Shown here: one piece after another, positions 43,972 through 52,512 of the stretch
Numbering within the stretch: the stretch's first letter is position 1
Layout: each line of letters starts with the position of its first letter
NCBI RefSeq assembly: GCF_026343335.1
Contig: NZ_JAPELX010000001.1
Location: 2,480,001-2,544,000 of the forward strand
Source of the DNA: Streptomyces sp. NBC_00078
GTDB taxonomy: Bacteria > Actinomycetota > Actinomycetes > Streptomycetales > Streptomycetaceae
DNA: 64,000 nucleotides
Reading direction: 5' to 3'
Notes under the pieces: generated by a model
What the model was told of the DNA's origin: nothing
The model's input: the letters and a program-made list of their open reading frames with translations, nothing else
Database searches by the model: none
Program-made: the position numbers and the translations under genes

Positions 43972-44577
43972 ATGGGACGGCCGCGCACACCGCTCCTCGA
44001 CCGTGAGCGCATCACCACGACGGCACTGCAACTCGTCGATGAGCAGGGCGACTTCAGCGTGCCGCAGATCGCCAGGCGGCTCGGCGCGCAGACCGGCTCG
44101 GTGTATCACCATGTGGACGGCCGGGACGGGATCGTGGAGCTGCTGCGCGAGCGGGTCGCCGCCTCGATCGACCCGGGGACGCTGGATCTGCAGCCGTGGG
44201 ACGGCGCACTGGAGGCCTGGGCCCGCTCCTACCGGGCCGCCTTCGCCGCGCACCCGAAGGCGATCCCGCTGCTGATGACGTCACCCGTACGAGCGCCCGG
44301 GGTGCTGGAGCAGTACGAACGCGCGGTGACCCTGCTGCTCGACGCCGGCTTCGCACCGGCCGACGTGATGCCGCTGACCATCGCCCTGGAGAACCTGGTC
44401 CTGGGCTCGGCCCTCGACCTCGCGGCCCCCGAGACGATGTGGGTCCTGACGGAGGAGGCCCGGACACCGCAGCTGGCGGAGGCACTGGCGGCGGTGGGCG
44501 AGGGCCGGGCGGACCGGGCCTTCGAGGTGGGACTGGAGGGCTTCCTGAACCATGCGCGAGCTTTGCGCCGCACATAA
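43972..44577 (+). CDS. TetR family transcriptional regulator
   Basis: A 201-residue repressor with the helix-turn-helix FSVPQIARRLGAQTGSVYHHVDGRDGIVELL (about residues 24-54). The C-terminal domain includes PLLMTSPVRAPGVLEQYERAVTLLLDAGF. GGGGAG precedes the ATG. Its place opposite the permease-amidohydrolase unit, with a palindrome between, suggests that it represses that unit. The inducer is probably the transported compound. Confidence 0.88.
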   Translation: MGRPRTPLLDRERITTTALQLVDEQGDFSVPQIARRLGAQTGSVYHHVDGRDGIVELLRERVAASIDPGTLDLQPWDGALEAWARSYRAAFAAHPKAIPLLMTSPVRAPGVLEQYERAVTLLLDAGFAPADVMPLTIALENLVLGSALDLAAPETMWVLTEEARTPQLAEALAAVGEGRADRAFEVGLEGFLNHARALRRT

Positions 44578-44601
44578 CACCGCAGCCCGCCCGGCACCCA
44601 T

Positions 44602-44667
44602 CAGCCCGTCCGGCGTTTGAGGACGAGGCCGCAAGGCCGACGGGGGGTCTGGGGGCGCAGCCCCCAG
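44602..44667. repeat. Streptomyces intergenic repeat with terminator hairpin
   Basis: The run CAGCCCGTCCGGCGTTTGAG, followed by GACGAGGCCG-rich sequence, is an element that I recall as very frequent between Streptomyces genes. Its 3' part is the hairpin CTGGGGGC (44649-44656)/GCCCCCAG (44660-44667). It lies between the convergent TetR and glnE genes and likely terminates both. Confidence 0.75.
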
Positions 44668-44718
44668 GAACGCGAACCCCCACAGCCTCGCGCCGTCTCC
44701 CGCCCCACCGCCGGAGGC

Positions 44719-47700
44719 CTACGCGCCGTAGAACAGCTCCTCCACCACCGCCCGCGCCCGCCGCGCCGTCCTCCGGTACCCGTCGAGCATGTCGCCCACA
44801 TGCCCGTCCCCGTACCCCAGGTACCGTCCCACGGCGGCCAGTTCCCGTCCGTCGGACGGGAACGTGTCCCCGGCCCGCCCGCGCACCAGCATCACGGCGT
44901 TGCGCACGCGAGTGGCGAGCACCCAGGCCTCGTCCAGGATCTCCGCGTCCTCGGCCGCGATCAGCCCGGCCGCGCAGGCCGCCGCAAGTGCCTCGCGGGT
45001 GCGGGTCGTGCGCAGGCCCGGCTCGGCCCACCCGTGCTGCATCTGCAGCAGCTGCACGGTCCACTCGATGTCGGACAGGCCGCCGGGCCCGAGCTTGGTG
45101 TGCAGCTTCGGGTCGGCGCCGCGCGGGAGTCGTTCCGATTCCATCCGGGCCTTCAGCCGCCGGATCTCCCGTACGGCGTCGTCCCCGAGCCCCTCCGCCG
45201 GGTACCGCAGCGGGGCGATCAGCTCGATGAAGCGGCGGCCCAGGTCCTCGTCCCCGGCGACGGGTTCGGCACGCAGCAGCGCCTGCGACTCCCAGACCAG
45301 GGACCAGCGACGGTAGTAGGCCTCGTAGGAGTTGAGCGTCCGTACGAGCGGGCCGGACTTGCCCTCCGGTCGCAGGTCGGCGTCGATCAGCAGTGGCGGG
45401 TCCGCGCTCGGGATCTGCAGCAGCCGCCGCATCTCGGAGACGACCCGGTTGGCCGCCTCGGAGGCCTCCTGGTCCGCCACGCCCTCGCCCGGTTCGTGCA
45501 CGAAGAGCACGTCGGCGTCGGATCCGTAGCCCAGTTCGTGTCCGCCGAAGCGTCCCATGCCGATGACCGCGAACCGGGTCGGCAGAGTGTCGCCCCAGCC
45601 TTCCCGCACCACCGCGCGCAGCGTGCCCGCGAGCGTCGCCGCGGTCAGATCGGACAGTGCGCCGCCGACCCGGTCCACCAGCGCCCCCTGGTCGGCCTCG
45701 GCCGGCTGGGTCTCGGTGCCGTAGGAGCCGACGATGTCGACGGCGGCCGTACGGAACAGCTCCCGGCGCCGGACGCCACGGGCCGCGGTGACCGCCTGCT
45801 GCGCGTTCTGCGCGCGGCGGACCGCAGCGAGGATCTCCTGCTCCAGCTGGCCGCGCCCGCGCGGCTCAAGGCCGCTGCCGCCGTCCCCGTCGCCGAGCAG
45901 CGCCACCGCCTCCGGGGCACGCATCAGCAGGTCGGGGGCGAGGCGCCCGGCGGACAGCACGCGGGCGAGGTTCTCCGCCGCGGCGCCCTCGTCCCGCAGC
46001 AGCCGCAGATACCAGGGGGTCTTGCCGAGCGCGTCCGACACCTTGCGGAAGTTGAGCAGACCGGCGTCCGGGTCGGCGGAGTCCGCGAACCAGCCCAGCA
46101 GCACGGGCAGCAGGGTCCGCTGGATGGCGGCCTTCCTGGTGACCCCGGAGGCCAGCGCCTCCAGATGACGCAGGGCGGCGGCCGGGTCGCCGTACCCGAG
46201 CGCGACCAGCCGCTCCCGGGCCGCCTCCGGGCTCAACCGGGACTCGCCCGGGGCGAGTTGGGCGACCGCGTCGAGCAGTGGGCGGTAGAAGAGTTTCTCG
46301 TGCAGACGGCGGACGACGGCGGCGTGCCGGCGCCACTCGCGGTTCAGCTCGGCGACCGGATCGGTGCGCAGGCCCAGGGAGCGCCCGATACGGCGCTGGT
46401 CGGACTCGTCCTCCGGCACCAGGTGCGTACGCCGCAGCCGGTAGAGCTGGATGCGGTGCTCCATGGAACGCAGGAAGCGGTAGGCCTCGTCGAGCTGGAC
46501 GGCGTCGGCGCGCCCCACGTACCCGCCCGCGGCCAGCGCCTGCAGCGCGTCCAGCGTGGTGCCGCTGCGCAGCGCCGCGTCCGCCCGGCCGTGCACCAAC
46601 TGCAGGAGCTGTACGGCGAATTCGACGTCCCTGAGGCCTCCGGGGCCGAGCTTCAGCTCGCGGTCGACCTCGGCGGCGGGGATGTTCTCGACGACGCGGC
46701 GGCGCATCTTCTGCACGTCGGCGACGAAGTTCTCGCGCTCGGCGGCCTTCCAGACGAGGGGTTCGAGAGCGGCCACGTACTCCTCGCCCAGCTCGATGTC
46801 GCCGGCCACCGGGCGGGCCTTGAGCAGCGCCTGGAACTCCCAGGTCTTGGCCCAGCGCTGGTAGTAGGCGAGGTGGCTGGAGAGGGTGCGCACCAGCGGG
46901 CCGTTCCTGCCCTCGGGGCGGAGGTTGGCGTCGACGGGCCAGATCGAGCCCTCGACGGTCGTCTCCGAACAGATCCGCATCATGTGCGAGGCGAGCTTGG
47001 TGGCGGAGCGCAGGGCCTTGGCCTCGTCGGCGCCTCCCCCAGTGCCTGAAAGGCCTGGGGGTGCCCCCAGGGCCTCTCCCACGAAGATGACGTCGACGTC
47101 GGACACGTAGTTCAGCTCATGGCCCCCGCACTTGCCCATCGCGATGACGGCGAGCCGGCACAGCGCGGCGTCCTCGGGTGCGGCGGCGCGGGCGATGGCG
47201 AGGGCGGCGCGCAGGGTGGCGGTGGCGAGGTCGGCGAGCTCGGCGGCGCTCTCGGCGAGGTCGGTGGTGCCGCACACGTCGCGGGCGGCGATGGACAGCA
47301 GGCAGCGGCGGTAGGCGACGCGCAGGGAGACGGGGTCCTGGGCCTCGGCCAGGCCCCCCTCGAACTCCTCGACCCCGGGGTGCAGGTCACGCGGCTCGTA
47401 GGTGACCAGCGCCTCCCAGTCGCGCGGGTGGCGGGCCAGGTGGTCGGCGAGGGCCTCGGAGGCACCGAGCACGCCGAGCAGCCGGTCGCGCAGGGGCTTG
47501 GCCGCTATCAGCGTGTCGAGCAGCTCGCGCCGCGCGCTGGGGCTGGGCTGGGCCTCCAGGAGCCGTACGAGACCGAGCAGCGCCAGATCCGGGTCGGCGG
47601 TCGCGCCCAGCGCGTCGAGCAGCACCGGGTCGTCGCGCACGGGCATCAGGTCAGCGCTGTCCAGGAGCCGCTCGGCGGCCGAGGGACCGGTGAAGCCGTG

Positions 47701-47748
47701 CCGCAGCAGCCGAGAGAAGGTACTGCTCCTGCGCCCCGGCACCGTCAT
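44719..47748 (-). CDS. glnE: Bifunctional glutamine synthetase adenylyltransferase/adenylyl-removing enzyme
   Basis: A 1009-residue cytoplasmic regulator of GSI. Two nucleotidyltransferase domains carry the G-x-G-G-H-E-L-x-Y-x-S-D-x-D signature: MGKCGGHELNYVSDVDVIF near residue 200 (deadenylylation half) and MGRFGGHELGYGSDADVLF near residue 730 (adenylylation half). It attaches AMP to, or removes it from, the Tyr of GlnA, encoded at the left edge of the window. GGAGG precedes the ATG. A 13-residue insert, LGAPPGLSGTGGG, follows directly after the first motif and is encoded by a palindromic repeat (47033-47071). Confidence 0.95.
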   Translation of the reverse strand: MTVPGRRSSTFSRLLRHGFTGPSAAERLLDSADLMPVRDDPVLLDALGATADPDLALLGLVRLLEAQPSPSARRELLDTLIAAKPLRDRLLGVLGASEALADHLARHPRDWEALVTYEPRDLHPGVEEFEGGLAEAQDPVSLRVAYRRCLLSIAARDVCGTTDLAESAAELADLATATLRAALAIARAAAPEDAALCRLAVIAMGKCGGHELNYVSDVDVIFVGEALGAPPGLSGTGGGADEAKALRSATKLASHMMRICSETTVEGSIWPVDANLRPEGRNGPLVRTLSSHLAYYQRWAKTWEFQALLKARPVAGDIELGEEYVAALEPLVWKAAERENFVADVQKMRRRVVENIPAAEVDRELKLGPGGLRDVEFAVQLLQLVHGRADAALRSGTTLDALQALAAGGYVGRADAVQLDEAYRFLRSMEHRIQLYRLRRTHLVPEDESDQRRIGRSLGLRTDPVAELNREWRRHAAVVRRLHEKLFYRPLLDAVAQLAPGESRLSPEAARERLVALGYGDPAAALRHLEALASGVTRKAAIQRTLLPVLLGWFADSADPDAGLLNFRKVSDALGKTPWYLRLLRDEGAAAENLARVLSAGRLAPDLLMRAPEAVALLGDGDGGSGLEPRGRGQLEQEILAAVRRAQNAQQAVTAARGVRRRELFRTAAVDIVGSYGTETQPAEADQGALVDRVGGALSDLTAATLAGTLRAVVREGWGDTLPTRFAVIGMGRFGGHELGYGSDADVLFVHEPGEGVADQEASEAANRVVSEMRRLLQIPSADPPLLIDADLRPEGKSGPLVRTLNSYEAYYRRWSLVWESQALLRAEPVAGDEDLGRRFIELIAPLRYPAEGLGDDAVREIRRLKARMESERLPRGADPKLHTKLGPGGLSDIEWTVQLLQMQHGWAEPGLRTTRTREALAAACAAGLIAAEDAEILDEAWVLATRVRNAVMLVRGRAGDTFPSDGRELAAVGRYLGYGDGHVGDMLDGYRRTARRARAVVEELFYGA
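47033..47071 (-). repeat. Palindromic repeat, copy 3, in frame inside glnE
   Basis: On the minus strand it begins CCTGGGGGCACCCCCAGG and ends CACTGGGGGAGG, matching copy 1 (22124) along most of its length. Its 39 bases add exactly 13 codons beside the first nucleotidyltransferase motif of GlnE. Confidence 0.78.
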
Positions 47749-48004
47749 CCCCGCCCTCCTGTCGGATCAAGGTCGTCCTGGCCCGAGCGTAACCGGAGAC
47801 ACTGACAGAAGCGCTGGGACGGGACGGCGGTTTCGGCGGGTGGTCGTCGCGGCCGGGTCCGGCCCCCTGTTGGGTCCGGGCAGCCGCTGTGCCCTGACCG
47901 GGCGACCGATGAGTTCTTCGACCGATGATTTCCCGCGGCGCGCACGGTCACCTCTTCGTACAGGCCGTCGGCATGGAAAGCACTGAAGGAGAAGAGGGCA
48001 GCTC

Positions 48005-48517
48005 ATGGCGGACACCACCCCACAGACCCGTCTCGACCCCCGCTACAGCGACCCGCGGGCCACCGCGACCGACTGGTCCGAGGCCGAGGCTCGGCTTGCC
48101 GCGGCCGAGTCGTTCTGGATCTCCACCGTGCGGCCGGACGGGCGGCCGCATGTGACGCCGTTGCCCGCGGTGTGGTCGGACGGCGCGTTGCACTTCTGCA
48201 CGGGGCCCGAGGAGCGCAAGGCGAGGAACCTCGCGGCCGATCCGCATGTCGCGCTGACGACCGGCAGCAACACCTGGGACAAGGGCTACGACCTGGTCGT
48301 GGAGGGCGAGGCGGTGCGCGTGGTCGAGGAGGAACGGCTGCGCCGCCTGGCCGCCGCGTGGGAGGCCAAGTACGGCAGCTTCTGGCACTTCGACGTGCGG
48401 AACGGGGCGTTCCATCATGGTGCCGGGCACGCTTTCGTCTTCGCGGTGGCGCCGCGCACGGTCTTCGGCTTCGGTAAAGGGGAGCCTTTCAGCCAGACGC
48501 GCTGGCGGTTCACCTGA
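48005..48517 (+). CDS. Pyridoxamine 5'-phosphate oxidase family flavoprotein
   Basis: A 170-residue split-barrel protein. Seen: AESFWISTVRPDGRPHVTPL (beginning of the barrel), DGALHFCTGPEERKARNLAADPHVALTTG and the C-terminal RTVFGFGKGEPFSQTRWRF. These proteins bind FMN or F420 and reduce or oxidise diverse substrates. A pyridoxine role is not implied. It is divergent from glnE and followed closely by a VOC gene. Confidence 0.87.
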   Translation: MADTTPQTRLDPRYSDPRATATDWSEAEARLAAAESFWISTVRPDGRPHVTPLPAVWSDGALHFCTGPEERKARNLAADPHVALTTGSNTWDKGYDLVVEGEAVRVVEEERLRRLAAAWEAKYGSFWHFDVRNGAFHHGAGHAFVFAVAPRTVFGFGKGEPFSQTRWRFT

Positions 48518-48539
48518 CGCACGGCAAAGGAGTCGTTCC

Positions 48540-48980
48540 ATGGACATGAGTCTCGAAGTGCTGTTGCTGCCGGTCTCGGACGTTGACCGGGCCAAGGAGT
48601 TCTACCGGGACAGGGTCGGCTTCCACGTGGACCTCGACGGCGAGGTGATGGAGGGCGTGCGGATCGTGCAGCTCACCCCGCCCGGCTCCGGATGTTCGAT
48701 CGCGCTGGTCGACGGACTGCAGGTCCCGACGGGCACGCCGCAGCCGGGGACGTACCACGGGATGCAGCTGTGCGTGACGGACGCCAAGGCCGCGTACGAG
48801 GAGCTGACCGCGCGCGGCCTGGAGGTCAGCGAGCCGCAGCAGTTCGCGCCGCAGGACGGGGCCACCTTCATGTACTTCAAGGACCCGGACGGCAACGGCT
48901 GGGCGATCCAGCAGTACCGGCGCCGGGCCACTGAGCCGCTGCACAAGGTGCTGGCCGATCTGGCCGCCCGACAGGGGTAG
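48540..48980 (+). CDS. VOC (glyoxalase/bleomycin resistance) family protein
   Basis: A 146-residue metal-binding protein of the vicinal oxygen chelate fold. It has two beta-alpha-beta-beta-beta units: LLPVSDVDRAKEFYRDRVGF with VRIVQLTPPGSG, and LCVTDAKAAYEELTARGLEVSE with MYFKDPDGNGWAIQQY. The conserved Asp-Pro-Asp-Gly-Asn is typical. AAGGAG lies 7 bases before the ATG at 48540, 22 bases after the preceding gene. The substrate is unknown. Confidence 0.88.
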   Translation: MDMSLEVLLLPVSDVDRAKEFYRDRVGFHVDLDGEVMEGVRIVQLTPPGSGCSIALVDGLQVPTGTPQPGTYHGMQLCVTDAKAAYEELTARGLEVSEPQQFAPQDGATFMYFKDPDGNGWAIQQYRRRATEPLHKVLADLAARQG

Positions 48981-49120
48981 TTGATGCCGCAACGGTTCAC
49001 CCGGCAGTAGTTCATCCGATCTTCACCATTCGGGTTGGGCGAGATGGGCCGGGGGCATCTTGGCGTGTGCATGCTCTGTCCGCACCGCCGCCCCCGTCCT
49101 TCCCCCCTCCGGAGGTTGAT

Positions 49121-50041
49121 GTGTCCGGCAGTTCAACCAGTTCGGCCAGTTCGGCGTACCGCCGCAGCCGTGCCGCCGTGGCGTCCACGCTCGCCTTCAC
49201 CGCTGCCGCCGTCGGTCTGTGGACCGGCCTCGGTGGCTCCTCGTCCGCCGCGTCCGGTGCGTCCGCGGCGTCCGGCGTGCCGGCCCCGGACCACGTGGTC
49301 GTCGTGGTCTTCGAGAACCATGCCTACAGCCAGGTGATCGACTCCTCCAGCGCCCCGTACATCAACTCGCTCAAGACCGGCGGCGCCAACCTGAGTCAGT
49401 CGTACGCCGAGACCCACCCGAGCCAGCCCAACTACTTCACCCTGTTCTCCGGCTCCACCCAGGGCATCACGGACGACAGCTGCTACACCCCCGGCTTCTC
49501 CTCGGCCCCGAACCTGGCCTCCGAGCTGATCGCCGCCGGACACACCTGGGCCAGCTACAACGAGACGCTGCCCAGCCAGGGCTCCACGACCTGCAGCAGC
49601 GGCGACTACGCGCGCAAGCACAACCCGTGGTTCGGCTTCAGCAACGTCCCGACGTCCAGCGCCAAGACCTTCGCGCAGTTCCCGGCCGACTACTCCACCC
49701 TCCCCGACGTCTCCTTCGTCACCCCCAACCTGTGCAGCGACATGCACGACTGCTCGGTGTCGACCGGTGACACCTGGCTGAAGAACAACCTCGGCGCCTA
49801 CGCGACCTGGGCCAAGACCCACAACAGCCTCCTCGTCGTCACCTTCGACGAGGACAACCGCCTGGCCGGCAACCGCATCCCGACGGTCCTGTACGGCCAG
49901 CCGGTGACGGCGGGGTCCAGCAGCTCCACCACGTACAACCACTACAACCTGCTCCGCACCCTGGAGGACTCGCAGGGCCTGACGACCCACGCGGGCAACG
50001 CCGCCTCCGCGTCCGACATCACGGGGATCTGGGCCTCCTGA
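49121..50041 (+). CDS. Secreted phosphoesterase (acid phosphatase/PLC-type)
   Basis: A 306-residue exported hydrolase. The signal region (AYRRSRAAVASTLAFTAAAVGLW) lies at residues about 13-35. The catalytic domain starts VVVVVFENHAYSQVI, with YAETHPSQPNYFTLFSGS and a late VVTFDEDN metal motif, as in the phosphoesterase family that includes phospholipase C and acid phosphatase. GGAGG (49111-49115) is 5 bases before the GTG at 49121. It may help to scavenge phosphate. The next gene starts 1 base after the stop, so they are coupled. Confidence 0.86.
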   Translation: MSGSSTSSASSAYRRSRAAVASTLAFTAAAVGLWTGLGGSSSAASGASAASGVPAPDHVVVVVFENHAYSQVIDSSSAPYINSLKTGGANLSQSYAETHPSQPNYFTLFSGSTQGITDDSCYTPGFSSAPNLASELIAAGHTWASYNETLPSQGSTTCSSGDYARKHNPWFGFSNVPTSSAKTFAQFPADYSTLPDVSFVTPNLCSDMHDCSVSTGDTWLKNNLGAYATWAKTHNSLLVVTFDEDNRLAGNRIPTVLYGQPVTAGSSSSTTYNHYNLLRTLEDSQGLTTHAGNAASASDITGIWAS

Positions 50042-50042
50042 G

Positions 50043-51329
50043 ATGTACGTAGCGGACAGCCGCGCAGGCACTCCTGATGCGCCGGCGTCCGCGGACGGTG
50101 CCGTCCGGCCCCTCGCCGGGCGGCGCCGCGCCGCGGTCGCCCCCACGGTCCTCGCCCTCGGCACGGTCAGCCTGATCACCGACGTCTCGTCGGAGATGGT
50201 GACGGCCGTCCTCCCCCTGTACCTGGTGGCGGGCCTGGGCCTGTCCCCGCTGGGCTTCGGGCTGCTGGACGGGATCTACAACGGCTTCTCGGCGCTCGTA
50301 CGCCTCGTGGGCGGCCATCTCGCCGACCGCGGCGGGGGCCGCCACAAGTGGGTGGCCGGGCTCGGCTACGGCATCTCGGCGCTCTGCAAGCCCCTGCTCC
50401 TGCTCGCCCACTCCCTCACCCCCATCGGCCTGGTCCTGGCCGCCGACCGCACCGGCAAGGGCCTGCGCACGGCCCCGCGCGACGCGCTGATCTCCCTGTC
50501 GGCCACACCGCAGACCCGCGGCCGCGCCTTCGGCGTGCACCGTGCGATGGACACGGCCGGCGCGCTGCTCGGCCCGCTGGCGGCGTTCCTGATCCTGCGC
50601 GCCACGGTGGACGGCTACGACGCCGTGTTCACGGTGAGCTTCTGCGTGGCGGTGGCCGGGGTCCTGGTGCTGGTGCTGTTCGTGCCGGGCGCGTCCGCGG
50701 CTCCGGCGGCCGAGAAGGCCGTACGCCCACGCCCCACCCTGCGTGCCGCCCTCGGCCTCCTGCGCCACCGCGAGCTGCGCCGTATCACGATCTGCGCGCT
50801 GCTCCTGGGTCTCGCGACGATCAGCGACTCCTTCGTCTATCTCCTGCTCCAGCGCCGTCTGGGCGTCCCCGACCGCTGGTTCGCGCTGCTCCCGCTGGGC
50901 ACGGCGGCCGCGTTCCTGCTGCTGGCGGTTCCGCTGGGCCGGCTGGCCGACCGGGTGGGCCGCCGGCGCGTCTTCCTCGCGGGGCACGGGGCGCTCCTGA
51001 CGGCGTACACGCTCCTGCTCACCTCCTGGCACGGCCCGGCACTCCCCTACGCCGTCCTGCTCCTGCACGGCTCCTTCTACGCGGCGACCGACGGCGTGCT
51101 CATGGCGGTGGCCTCGGACTGCGTGCCTCAGGAGCTGCGCTCGTCGGGCCTCGCGGTGGTGCAGACGGGGCAGGCGCTGGCCCGGTTCGTGTGCTCGCTG
51201 GGCTTCGGCGCGGCGTGGACGCTGCGGGGCGACCGTACGGCCCTGCTGGCGTCGACGGCGGCGCTGGCGCTGTGCGCCGCCTTCTCCCTGACGACCCTGC
51301 GCCCCGCTGCCCGGGAGGCCGACGCATGA
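50043..51329 (+). CDS. MFS transporter
   Basis: A 428-residue transporter with about 12 helices. It has GTVSLITDVSSEMVTAVLPLYL, the loop-2 motif VGGHLADRGGGRHKW and ADRTGKGLRTAPRDALISL, typical of a bacterial MFS group of unassigned substrate. The ATG follows the phosphatase stop by 1 base, and the next gene overlaps its own stop (ATGA), making a three-gene coupled unit. The substrate may be a product of the secreted phosphatase, but this is inference. Confidence 0.88.
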   Translation: MYVADSRAGTPDAPASADGAVRPLAGRRRAAVAPTVLALGTVSLITDVSSEMVTAVLPLYLVAGLGLSPLGFGLLDGIYNGFSALVRLVGGHLADRGGGRHKWVAGLGYGISALCKPLLLLAHSLTPIGLVLAADRTGKGLRTAPRDALISLSATPQTRGRAFGVHRAMDTAGALLGPLAAFLILRATVDGYDAVFTVSFCVAVAGVLVLVLFVPGASAAPAAEKAVRPRPTLRAALGLLRHRELRRITICALLLGLATISDSFVYLLLQRRLGVPDRWFALLPLGTAAAFLLLAVPLGRLADRVGRRRVFLAGHGALLTAYTLLLTSWHGPALPYAVLLLHGSFYAATDGVLMAVASDCVPQELRSSGLAVVQTGQALARFVCSLGFGAAWTLRGDRTALLASTAALALCAAFSLTTLRPAAREADA

Positions 51330-52390
51330 CCGTACGCAACCGCATCCTGATCCTGCTGGCGGCCCTGACCGCCCTCGCGGCGGTCGCCGTGGCGTCGGTC
51401 CTGCACGCGTCGGCGCGCGCGGACCGCCTGCACCGGACCCAGCCGGGCGGGCCCCGCGTGACCTCGGGGCCGGTCACCCTCACCACCCCCGGCCGCATGG
51501 TCTTCCGCAACATGGCCTGGGGCCCGCACCGCGACGAACTGACGACGGTCCCGGCATCGGACCCGTCCGGCCCGCGCACCGCCTCCGGCGTCAAGTGCCT
51601 TCGTTTCTACGCCGCTTCGGGCACCGGCGTGTGCCTGCAGGCCGTGCACGGCACCGTCTCGGACACCTACCGCGCCCTCGTCCTGGACGCCCGCCTCAAG
51701 GAGAGGGCCCGCTACGACGTCCCGGGGATACCCTCCCGCGCCCGCGTCTCCCCCACCGGCCACTTCGCCGCCTGGACGGCGTTCGTGGGCGGCGACTCGT
51801 ACGCGGGCACGGACTTCTCGACGCGCGCGGCCATCGTGGACGTACGGACGGGAAAGCTGATCCCGACGCTGGAGGCGTTCCGTATCGTGCAGGACGGCCA
51901 CGCCTACCGCGCGGCGGACGTGAACTTCTGGGGAGTGACGTTCGCCTCGGACGACCGCACGTTCTACGCGACGCTGGCGACCAGGGGCAGAACCCACCTT
52001 GTCCGGGGCGACCTGCGGGCCCGCACGGTCACCATCCTCCACGCGAACGTCGAGTGCCCGTCCCTCTCACCCGACGGCACCCGCATCGCCTACAAGAAGC
52101 GGGTGCCGGGCCTCCCGAAGGACGCCCCGTGGCATCTGTACGTCCTCGACCTCCACACGATGCGCGAAACCCCGCTCGCCGAGCCTCGCAGCGTCGACGA
52201 CCAGGCCGTCTGGCGCGACGGCCGGACGATCGTCTACGCCCTGCCCGGGGACTACGGGGCGGACCTGTACACGGTCCCGGCCGACGGCACGGGAAAGCCG
52301 CGGCGCATCAGCACGGCGGCTGTTTCGCCCGCGTTCGTGGGTATGGACCCCGACCTCCACGACAAGGTGGAGCTGATGCGCGGAGAGTAA
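51326..52390 (+). CDS. TolB-like beta-propeller protein with N-terminal membrane anchor
   Basis: A 354-residue protein. Residues 5-27 are an uncleaved signal or membrane anchor (NRILILLAALTALAAVAVASV). The rest holds PD40/WD40-like blades: VSPTGHFAAWTAFVGG, VTFASDDRTFYATLATRG, LSPDGTRIAYKKR and QAVWRDGRTIVYALPGD. It is probably extracytoplasmic and binds proteins or polymers. It overlaps the MFS gene by 4 bases. A terminator follows. Confidence 0.82.
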   Translation: MTVRNRILILLAALTALAAVAVASVLHASARADRLHRTQPGGPRVTSGPVTLTTPGRMVFRNMAWGPHRDELTTVPASDPSGPRTASGVKCLRFYAASGTGVCLQAVHGTVSDTYRALVLDARLKERARYDVPGIPSRARVSPTGHFAAWTAFVGGDSYAGTDFSTRAAIVDVRTGKLIPTLEAFRIVQDGHAYRAADVNFWGVTFASDDRTFYATLATRGRTHLVRGDLRARTVTILHANVECPSLSPDGTRIAYKKRVPGLPKDAPWHLYVLDLHTMRETPLAEPRSVDDQAVWRDGRTIVYALPGDYGADLYTVPADGTGKPRRISTAAVSPAFVGMDPDLHDKVELMRGE

Positions 52391-52447
52391 AAGCGGCGAG
52401 GGCCCCTCCCGGCACCGGCACGGCCCCGGAACCGTGAGACGCGAGAA

Positions 52448-52472
52448 GGCCGACGGTCCACGACCGTCGGCC
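52448..52472. terminator. Bidirectional terminator between the propeller gene and glnA2
   Basis: Perfect 11-bp arms GGCCGACGGTC (52448-52458) and GACCGTCGGCC (52462-52472) with a 3-base loop, between convergent genes. Confidence 0.85.
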
Positions 52473-52512
52473 CCCACTGCCAAATGAGCAGGAAACCCGC
52501 TCTGACCTGCGA

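Noticed and set aside
44617..47049. Plus-strand frame of about 810 codons opposite glnE
   Set aside because: glnE on the minus strand has both nucleotidyltransferase motifs; the opposite translation is low-complexity Arg/Gly/Pro sequence.
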